Source: Calothrix sp. PCC 6303 (lineage in GTDB: Bacteria; Cyanobacteriota; Cyanobacteriia; Cyanobacteriales; Nostocaceae). From it: DNA of 64,000 nucleotides. Each line of letters starts with the position of its first letter. Within the stretch, counting starts at the first letter, position 1. Shown piece by piece: positions 55,764 through 62,690 of the stretch. Position numbers and translations under genes: made by a program. The DNA lies in contig NC_019751.1 in assembly GCF_000317435.1 (NCBI RefSeq), forward strand, positions 5,952,001-6,016,000, given 5' to 3'. The notes below the pieces were generated by a model that saw only the letters and a program-made list of their open reading frames with translations, did no database searches and was not told where the DNA came from.

Positions 55764-56369
55764 TTAATTATAACCTCGCCAAACTGCCACCAGAGAACCT
55801 TGAACCTCTACTTGGAGAGCATTGACTTCGATGGGGTTATACTTGCGATTAGCTGGTTGCAGTGTGACGCGATCGCCTTCACGGTAGAAACGCTTTAATG
55901 TCGTACCAAAACCATCTACCCTAGCTGCCACAATCGTACCATTCTTCAAGTGACCAGGTTCCAGTACGGGACGCAAAAACACTAAATCACCATCCGCAAT
56001 CAAATCTTCAATCATACTGTCACCCGTCACCCGCAACGCATATGTTTGGGGTGGCAATGCCATATTATTGAGATCCACATGTTCCACAGCATCATTGTAG
56101 GGTTCAATTAAACCCCCCGCAGCGATACTTCCCAGAACTGGTACACCGTACTTAGTTTGACGTAAAACACGAATTGTTCTTGCCCTACCTTCACTCCATT
56201 CAATATAGCCTTTGGTACGTAAATGCTCTAAACGACTTTGAATTGGTGCAGGTGATTTCAAATTCATTGCTTGCATCATCTGACGAATGGAAGGGGAATG
56301 CTGATTAGCGCGAATATATTCAGCTAACCATTCATACAATTCCTGTTGTGCTTCAGTAAGTTTTTCCAT
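55764..56369 (-). CDS. lexA: LexA repressor
   Basis: A 201-residue regulator. The N-terminal winged helix-turn-helix (residues 1-70, SPSIRQMMQAMNLKSPAPIQ) is followed by the S24 self-cleaving domain: cleavage site Ala84-Gly85 in IAAGGLI, catalytic Ser118 in TGDSMIED and Lys159 in GTTLKRF. All residues needed for RecA-stimulated autocleavage are here, which is not true of all cyanobacterial LexA proteins. A LexA-box-like site lies 37-50 bases upstream. It is next to, but probably not part of, the Dnd island. Confidence 0.93.
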   Translation of the reverse strand: MEKLTEAQQELYEWLAEYIRANQHSPSIRQMMQAMNLKSPAPIQSRLEHLRTKGYIEWSEGRARTIRVLRQTKYGVPVLGSIAAGGLIEPYNDAVEHVDLNNMALPPQTYALRVTGDSMIEDLIADGDLVFLRPVLEPGHLKNGTIVAARVDGFGTTLKRFYREGDRVTLQPANRKYNPIEVNALQVEVQGSLVAVWRGYN

Positions 56370-56405
56370 AACAAATTGTCAATCGATAAACAACAAATGT
56401 ACTAA

Positions 56406-56419
56406 TAAACATTTGTACT
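56406..56419 (-). promoter_or_regulatory. Probable LexA box upstream of lexA
   Basis: On the minus strand AGTACAAATGTTTA matches the cyanobacterial LexA consensus RGTACNNNDGTWCB except for one base (T for C near the end). A second AGTAC follows ten bases later. Position 37-50 bases before the lexA start suggests self-repression. Confidence 0.5.
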
Positions 56420-56530
56420 ACAAAATTAGCACTATGTGCTATCTTTTTTGCATATTTGATTTGAATCTTTAGATTTTGAAGGTGAGGGGGAATAAATTTG
56501 ATATTTTTTATTAACCTACCTCACCTGAAA

Positions 56531-57451
56531 TTAACTTGCACCAAGAATACTAGCGAGTAATGCTTTTTGAGCGTGCATTCTATTTTCAGCCTGATCCCAA
56601 ACACGCGATCGCGTACCTTCAATTACAGCATCGGTAATTTCTTCATCACGGTGGGCTGGTAAGCAGTGTAAAACAATTGCTTCACTATCTGCAACCTCCA
56701 ACAACCCATCATTAATTTGATATGGTTGGAAAATCGGCATTCGATCATTTGCTTCCTCTTCCTGACCCATACTTGCCCAAACATCAGTGTACAAAACATG
56801 AGCGCCTTTGGCAGCAACCTGTGGATCATCAGTTAATATTACCTGACTTTTGTCCCCAGCAATTTCCCTTGCCTGTTGCACCACCGCAGAATTAGGTTCA
56901 AAACCCTGGGGAATTCCCACCCGCACATTCATCCCCACCAAAGCACAACCCAACATCAAAGAATTAGCAACATTATTTCCATCACCCACATAAGTCAAAG
57001 TCAATCCATCCAAATCACCAAAACATTCTTGAATCGTCATCAAATCAGCCAAAATTTGACAAGGGTGTTCCAAATCAGTTAAGGCATTAATCACCGGGAT
57101 TTTGGCATAACTAGCGAAAGTCACCAAATCTTGTTGGGCAAAAGTCCGAATCGCTAAAACATCCAAATATCTATCCAACACCCTAGCAGTATCTTGAATT
57201 GGTTCACCGCGACTTACTTGAGTAACATTAGGATTAAGATCGATTACCTGTCCTCCTAACTGATACATTGCCACGGTAAAACTCACCCTAGTTCTGGTGG
57301 AAGCTTTGGAAAACAACAATCCCAACACTTTCTCACATCTTAACTTTAGCTGTTGCGACTTCAATTGAGTCGCCATTTGCAGCAAATCCTTAACTTCTTG
57401 ACGACTCAAATCTGCCAAACCCAATAAATCTCTACCAATCAATCCTGTCAT
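56531..57451 (-). CDS. argF: Ornithine carbamoyltransferase
   Basis: A 306-residue enzyme from the ATG at 57451 (MTGLIGRDLLGL); the frame extends to a GTG at 57499. It makes citrulline from ornithine and carbamoyl phosphate. The carbamoyl phosphate-binding SKASTRTRVSF, the LEHPCQILADL loop and the ornithine-side HCLPAHRDEE motif are intact. It is read leftward toward lexA with 160 bases between. Confidence 0.94.
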   Translation of the reverse strand: MTGLIGRDLLGLADLSRQEVKDLLQMATQLKSQQLKLRCEKVLGLLFSKASTRTRVSFTVAMYQLGGQVIDLNPNVTQVSRGEPIQDTARVLDRYLDVLAIRTFAQQDLVTFASYAKIPVINALTDLEHPCQILADLMTIQECFGDLDGLTLTYVGDGNNVANSLMLGCALVGMNVRVGIPQGFEPNSAVVQQAREIAGDKSQVILTDDPQVAAKGAHVLYTDVWASMGQEEEANDRMPIFQPYQINDGLLEVADSEAIVLHCLPAHRDEEITDAVIEGTRSRVWDQAENRMHAQKALLASILGAS

Positions 57452-57641
57452 GCTGTCTACAGATATTAGTTGTTGTGCTGTTGTCTGTAGCTTTACCACT
57501 TATGGCAGAAGCTGCACCCAGACATCAACAAATATTGTCCCACCTTGGTAGAGCTTAAATTCTTCAATGTCTTAATTTTAATAGTTTGACAAATAAAGTA
57601 TCTATGGTATGATTAGAAATCGTGTGCGTAACACGTAAATT

Positions 57642-57713
57642 GCCGGCATAGCACAGTGGTAGTGCATCCGACTTGTAATCGGAAGGTCGTTGGTTCAAAT
57701 CCTACTGCCGGCT
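57642..57713 (+). tRNA. tRNA-Thr (anticodon TGT)
   Basis: A 72-base cloverleaf without the CCA tail: acceptor stem GCCGGCA with TGCCGGC, D arm TAGCACAGTGGTAGTGCA, anticodon stem TCCGA/TCGGA with loop CTTGTAA, and T arm with GTTCAAATC. The anticodon is TGT, hence threonine. The transposon-end repeats begin 21 bases after it. Confidence 0.95.
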
Positions 57714-57734
57714 TTAGCTATTATTCAAGCCTAG

Positions 57735-57815
57735 TGCACATTGACTAATTATTTGTCACTGTTAACAGATTAATGTCATTTTTCACTAATTAGTGTCACT
57801 GTTAACAAATTAAAG
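57735..57815 (+). repeat. Left-end-like repeat array of a V-K CAST (Tn7-like) transposon
   Basis: TGCACA (57735-57740; consensus TGTACA) is followed by short repeats at a steady spacing: TGACTAATTATTTGTCA (57742-57758), TAACAGATTAATGTCAT (57763-57779), TCACTAATTAGTGTCA (57783-57798) and TAACAAATTAAAG (57803-57815). Terminal TGTACA plus closely spaced TGACAnATTAnnTGTC units are the TnsB-binding layout of ShCAST-type left ends, as far as I recall them. A position just past a tRNA gene fits as well, since V-K CAST elements home to tRNA genes. Confidence 0.7.
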
Positions 57816-58251
57816 GGAAAACTGGAGCTTGATTTGAAGAATGCGATCGTGCTTTTGGAACAAGGTAAAGCTGTAGTTCCGGTGTGGTTAGATGCGATTA
57901 AGCAGCGGTTAACCATTAGATTGACTGATTAAAACTGAAGTTGCACGATATTATGTTGTATGTTGTAGGCATCGCTTGTGTTGAATAAAACTGTGTTCGC
58001 ATTCCAAAAGATTTTGATTTTGTGAACTCGAGTTAAGTATTGTTGTGCAATTTAATAATACTAAAGTACTATTAAATAATGTCAATCAATTCATAAGAAA
58101 TCATGTAAAAATAAGTTGCGTAACTCTTTGATTGGAGTCTTTAAATTACCCATAGTTTAGCAACACACTTTATCCAGTTATTTTGACGCGGCTCCTAACA
58201 ACGTGATTGGTGAAATGTGTAATCATCCCTTAATGCACCTTAAAAAACCGA
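57816..58251. other. Region between the transposon end and the methyltransferase gene
   Basis: An open stretch near 57835-57932 reads NAIVLLEQGKAVVPVWLDAI and then stops; it begins with TTG and may be the tail of a lost gene, not recognised. The 26-base palindrome at 58051-58076 is listed separately. No complete gene is seen. Confidence 0.4.
58051..58076. promoter_or_regulatory. Palindrome, possible operator of the methyltransferase gene
   Basis: TTTAATAATACT and AGTACTATTAAA face each other around two central bases; 11 of 12 pairs match. It lies about 175 bases before the methyltransferase ATG and could bind a dimeric regulator. No control-protein gene is visible next to it. Confidence 0.35.
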
Positions 58252-61200
58252 ATGTCACAGTCTGGACTACTTAAACTAGCACACGAAAAGCTTCACTGGC
58301 CGACTCCACAAGAAATTTTGGAGCCATCTGGTGCTGGTCCAAGTGTTTATGCACAAATTGCTAAAGAAAAATTAGGTAGAACTATCAGCAAACTTCCAGA
58401 TGGTCAAGGTGTGCAAATAGGAGTGCTGGCGGCAAATCCTCAAGGGGATTCAACAGAAACACCCATTGCTTTAGTGTGTGATTTTCCAGGAGAAGTATCA
58501 GAGGAAACATTAAAGAAAACTTATAGACTGGCTTGGAGTTTTTCTCGTACACCATCACTCATTACAACAGAACCTCAGCGATTAAGAATTTGGACGTGCT
58601 ACGAAGAACCTCCAAAAGAAGATGATATTATAAAGCCTGTAGTTAATGTTTCTAAACAGGAAATTGAGTCATTTAATCAGTTATCTCTTTCAGGTCAAGC
58701 TGCTGAAACTTTGCGGTTACACTGGGCTGATTTAGTATCCGGTCAATTTTTTCAAGAACATAGTCAGCGATTCCAACGAAAAAAAGCTGCTGACCAGATG
58801 CTATTGAAAAATCTGAAAAGTGTTAGGAAAATACTTCAACAAAATGAACTTGATGATGACACTATTCATGATTTATTAGCAAGAATTATTTTCATTCAAT
58901 TCCTTTTTGATCGTCAAGAATCTGAAGGTAATCCTGCTTTAAATACAAATTTACTAGATTATTTATATCGGATTGGGGAATTATCTGCTAAATACTCTCA
59001 TTTAGCTGACATATTAAGAAATCATAGAGATAGTTATAAATTTTTTCGTTGGCTTAATAGCAAGTTCAATGGTGATTTATTCCCAGGTAAGAGTGCTAAA
59101 GAAGAAGAACGTGAAGCAGAATGGCAAACAGAAGAACAAAAAGTTAAAGAAACTCACTTAAATATACTTGCTTATTTTGTTAGTGGTGATGTAGATATTG
59201 AAACTGGACAATTAAGTCTATGGCCATACTACCATTTTGACGTTATACCTTTAGAGTTTATTAGCAGTATATATGAGGAGTTTGTTAGTAAAGAATCTGG
59301 CACAGGAGTTCATTACACACCAGAACATATAGTTGACTTTGTACTAGATGGTGTTTTACCTTGGGATAGTCAAGAATGGGATATCAAGATTCTTGATCCT
59401 GCTTGTGGTTCAGGAATTTTTCTTGTTAAAGCATTTCAGCGTTTAATTCATAGATGGGAACAAGCTCATCCAAAAACAATTCAGCCAAGTGATTTAAAAG
59501 ATTTACTAGAAAATAATTTATTTGGTGTTGACGTAGATGCACAAGCGGTAAGAGTAGCATCTTTTAGTCTATATTTGACCATGCTTGATAAAGTTGAACC
59601 TCAATATTATTGGGAGAATGAGTTTCGCTTTCCTAGATTACGTGAACGTCAATTAATCGCTGCTGATTTTTTTCAAGAAAATAAAGAAGGTTTTCGTACT
59701 GTTCAAGATGCTGGTAAATATGATTTAGTCGTAGGTAATGCACCCTGGGGTAAAAATTCCGTAAGTAACTCTTCATACATAGATTCTTGGAAGAATAGAC
59801 CTGAAAATCAGAATAAATGGAATACCTCTTATGGTAATATTGCTCTTTTCTTTTTACCAAAAGCTGCTGCTTTGACAAAGGAAAGTGGACAAATATCAAT
59901 GATACAGCCTGTTATGCCACTGCTTTTAAATCCAAATAAACCTGCTAGGAGATTCCGTAACACTCTCTTTTCAGATTTCAAAATAGAAGAAATAGTTAAT
60001 TTGTCTGCATTACGTTTTAGACTTTTCAAAGATGCTAGTTCTCCACCTTGTATTATCACAATGTCAGTCACACCTCCTGACGATGAACCTTTGACATACA
60101 TTTGTCCTAAGCAAGTAATGACTAATGAGGATGACTATCATATAGTAATTGAGCCAAATGATATTAATACAATTTACCCACAAGAGGCGATCTCAAACCC
60201 ATTAATTTGGATGGCTTTAATGTGGGGAGGAAGACGTGATCTATCCTTGTTAAGAAGATTGAATCAGGAATCGAGTATTGAAAAACTTAAAACACGTGGC
60301 ATTGCTAAAACACGCCCAGGAGTACCAAGAGGTAATAGAAAAAAAGTAGAAAATAGTCTACTGAATAAACGAATACTGAAATCAGATGAATCACTTAATA
60401 CCAGTTTTCTCTACCTAAACGCTGAACAACTTCCTATCAATGATGATCCATATATTGACTCTGGTACAGGTTTAAGTAGCCTATCTGCATTTCAATTGCC
60501 ACAAATTATTTTAAAGTTAAGTTGGCAAAAAAAGAGTGGCAGATTCCGTTCAGTAATAATTAATCCTGATAATAAAAACCAAGGAATTATTTGCTCTGAA
60601 AGTTATGTGAGCATACATATTCCTGAAAGTCATATTTCACAATTGAATGCTGCGTGTCTATCATACAATAGTAAGTTAGCTGTCTACTATCTACTGCTTT
60701 CTAGTGGTCGTTTTGCCTCTTATATCCCAGAAGTTAATGTAAGTGATTTACTGCGTGTGCCAATACCTGAATTATCGGTAGGAGAATTGCAGAATATAAA
60801 AACAATTAATGATATAGATGAGCGGATACGACAAGCTTTTGAATTTAAAGATAGTGAATGGGTACTAATTAATGATCTATTTAATTACACTCTCCCAGAC
60901 TTTAAAGGAAATGCTGCTTCTCCAGGACGCAAAAGAACTCACCGTATAGATAATAATCAATCTCAGAATGATACTGAACCTGAACTTACGGCATATTGTG
61001 AGTATTTCTTGCGAGTTCTTAAAGCAGGATTTGGACAAGATAAACAAGTTTGCGCCACCATATTTCAAGAACAAACTAACACTCTTCTTCCTATTCGCTT
61101 AGTAGCTATTCATCTTAATAAGCCTGATTCTGAAGGTGTTCATATTAAACCTCTTGACTCCCCTAGTTTAATGAAACGCTTGGAAAACTTAAATAAGTTG

Positions 61201-61440
61201 TATCTGGAAAGAGGAAGTATAGGAGATGGTAGCATCTTTTATCAACGTGTTGCCACGATTTATGATTCTGTGCAAATGAATGGGATAAAAATCCCTACTA
61301 TTTATTTAATCAAACCTGACAAAATTCGTTATTGGACTCGTTCTATGGCTTTAAGAGATGCTGACGAAGTAGCCGCAGATATTATGACATGGCTAACAAA
61401 ATTTGATGAAAAATCGCAGCTTATAGAGGAGTCATGCTAA
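58252..61440 (+). CDS. N6-adenine DNA methyltransferase (type II/IIG-like, Eco57I-type)
   Basis: A 1062-residue protein. The N-terminal 340 residues have no recognised enzyme motif. They are followed by the methylase core: GVHYTPEHIVDFVLDGVLPW, SAM motif I ILDPACGSGIFLVKAF (about residues 379-394), ENNLFGVDVDAQAVRVA, and motif IV LVVGNAPWGKN (about 494-504), where the usual NPP is NAP. The remaining 500 residues probably hold target recognition. The family covers restriction-type adenine methyltransferases. The stop overlaps the next gene. Position between a CAST-like end and a tniQ relic suggests transposon cargo. Confidence 0.82.
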   Translation: MSQSGLLKLAHEKLHWPTPQEILEPSGAGPSVYAQIAKEKLGRTISKLPDGQGVQIGVLAANPQGDSTETPIALVCDFPGEVSEETLKKTYRLAWSFSRTPSLITTEPQRLRIWTCYEEPPKEDDIIKPVVNVSKQEIESFNQLSLSGQAAETLRLHWADLVSGQFFQEHSQRFQRKKAADQMLLKNLKSVRKILQQNELDDDTIHDLLARIIFIQFLFDRQESEGNPALNTNLLDYLYRIGELSAKYSHLADILRNHRDSYKFFRWLNSKFNGDLFPGKSAKEEEREAEWQTEEQKVKETHLNILAYFVSGDVDIETGQLSLWPYYHFDVIPLEFISSIYEEFVSKESGTGVHYTPEHIVDFVLDGVLPWDSQEWDIKILDPACGSGIFLVKAFQRLIHRWEQAHPKTIQPSDLKDLLENNLFGVDVDAQAVRVASFSLYLTMLDKVEPQYYWENEFRFPRLRERQLIAADFFQENKEGFRTVQDAGKYDLVVGNAPWGKNSVSNSSYIDSWKNRPENQNKWNTSYGNIALFFLPKAAALTKESGQISMIQPVMPLLLNPNKPARRFRNTLFSDFKIEEIVNLSALRFRLFKDASSPPCIITMSVTPPDDEPLTYICPKQVMTNEDDYHIVIEPNDINTIYPQEAISNPLIWMALMWGGRRDLSLLRRLNQESSIEKLKTRGIAKTRPGVPRGNRKKVENSLLNKRILKSDESLNTSFLYLNAEQLPINDDPYIDSGTGLSSLSAFQLPQIILKLSWQKKSGRFRSVIINPDNKNQGIICSESYVSIHIPESHISQLNAACLSYNSKLAVYYLLLSSGRFASYIPEVNVSDLLRVPIPELSVGELQNIKTINDIDERIRQAFEFKDSEWVLINDLFNYTLPDFKGNAASPGRKRTHRIDNNQSQNDTEPELTAYCEYFLRVLKAGFGQDKQVCATIFQEQTNTLLPIRLVAIHLNKPDSEGVHIKPLDSPSLMKRLENLNKLYLERGSIGDGSIFYQRVATIYDSVQMNGIKIPTIYLIKPDKIRYWTRSMALRDADEVAADIMTWLTKFDEKSQLIEESC

Positions 61441-62141
61441 TGGTTAGAAGAGGTAAAACAATTCCAGAATTACGTTGGAAAGACACACCGGACTTTGTTG
61501 AAGTAGCAAAAGGTTGGAACAATGATGCAATAACAATTCTCGTCAAACTTGTCTGGGAAGGATATGATTTGCTGGTTGCCGAGATTCTATCACAAATTAA
61601 TTGTGATGAAGCAGACGAGCAAATAGAAAGGAGCATCACTCAATCTCTTGAGCGCAGAATCCGCAGAAATATGACGGGAGATGAGCCATTTGATGTTCAA
61701 CATGAAGTTTACGAAATAGAAAGTAGTCAATCAGCACAAGCACAACCACCACAATATGATATTGCATTTTATCTCATCTCTAATGAGAGGATTATCTGGC
61801 CTTTAGAAGCTAAGGTTTTGAAATCAGATGGGGCAGTAGGTGAATATATAAAAGAGATAAAAGACAACTTTATAACTTGCCGATATGCACCCTTTTCTAG
61901 CCAAGGAGGAATGCTAGGTTATCTTTTTTCTGGTGATTCAAACAAAGCTTTTACCAATATTGCAACTAAAGTACCATGCACATTAAATGATCATCCAGAT
62001 TTTCCAACTCGTGATCACAAAACCTCGGATCACCAGCGAGTAGTTCCTCCGGGAAAATCATATCCTCCTGAATTTCGCTGTCACCATTTACTATTAAAAA
62101 TAATTGCTACAGCTACTGATAATATGTCTTCGGTTGAATAA
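61434..62141 (+). CDS. PD-(D/E)XK nuclease-like partner of the methyltransferase
   Basis: A 235-residue protein, no exact family recognised. Its ATG (61434, with another at 61440) overlaps the methyltransferase stop, so they are co-translated. A PD-(D/E)XK-like core is visible: Asp in YDIAFYLIS (about 108), then IIWPLEAKVLKSD with the Glu-Ala-Lys triplet (about 125-127). This strand-turn-strand with D and ExK is the active site layout of many restriction nucleases. EYIKEIKDNFITCRYAPFSS follows. Together the two genes would form a restriction-modification-like system, but nuclease activity is inferred. Confidence 0.65.
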   Translation: MLMVRRGKTIPELRWKDTPDFVEVAKGWNNDAITILVKLVWEGYDLLVAEILSQINCDEADEQIERSITQSLERRIRRNMTGDEPFDVQHEVYEIESSQSAQAQPPQYDIAFYLISNERIIWPLEAKVLKSDGAVGEYIKEIKDNFITCRYAPFSSQGGMLGYLFSGDSNKAFTNIATKVPCTLNDHPDFPTRDHKTSDHQRVVPPGKSYPPEFRCHHLLLKIIATATDNMSSVE

Positions 62142-62154
62142 ATTTAAAACCGAC

Positions 62155-62545
62155 TCAAACACTCTTCTGATACTTCACCATCTCCGCAAATTCCAGAAAA
62201 CACCTGTGACACCACCCATCAACCCACAAAGCCGGAATTTTAAACCTCGCTCCACAATTAAGACATTCCGACAATAACCTTAACTGATGACGCTTACACC
62301 CCTGCGTCTCCTTAAACTGTCATTCAATTTTGCGACAAGGCGATTCCGCATAACAAGCCCCAGTTTCATCCCTACCCCACCAGGTGGCAACATCTCGAAC
62401 AATCGATCTACCTCAACTCCCACCACTACAGCCAAATTTTCCAACTGCTGACGAGAAGGAGGAGGATTAAATCGAAACTTTTCCCATCGTGCGATCGCTC
62501 TAAAACTCCACAAGATGCTGCAAGCTTTCCAGACTCCAGAGATTT
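62155..62545 (-). pseudogene. tniQ: tniQ relic of a type V-K CAST transposon
   Basis: On the minus strand the frame AIARWEKFRFNPPPSRQQLE, with VDRLFEMLPPGGVGMKLG, is followed in a shifted frame by ACYAESPCRKIE, a TGA stop in place of Trp, and then QFKETQGCKRHQLRLLSECL and NCGARFKIPALWVDGWCHRC, ending FAEMVKYQKSV at a stop at 62155. This order and wording match the roughly 167-residue TniQ of ShCAST-like elements (RWERFHFNPRPSQQELE; MLPPAGVGM; CYAESPC; PALWEDGCCHRC) as I recall it. The N-terminal third is lost or scrambled, about 7 codons are missing before ACYAE, and a nonsense codon is present. It is dead. Confidence 0.85.
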
Positions 62546-62690
62546 TTCATCAAAAAAATAAAATAAATTTGCCAGAAGTAATTTATTGTTGCGGATTTAT
62601 CTGACAAAATACAGAGAGTGTTAGCATTACAACCGCTGATTCTGCTACTGGTAAAGTTGCTGAGTCATTCAAGAACAGAGGGTCAAATGA

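Noticed and set aside
57714-57734. Search for a duplicated tRNA 3-prime end as an attachment site of an integrase-type island
   Set aside because: I found no second copy of the tRNA end in the window and no integrase gene; the Tn7-like end explains the location better.
62546-62690. Search for the right end of the CAST element between tniQ and the EamA gene
   Set aside because: One ATTTATCTGACA-like piece near 62596 resembles a TnsB repeat, but it is single and weak and no TGTACA terminus follows.
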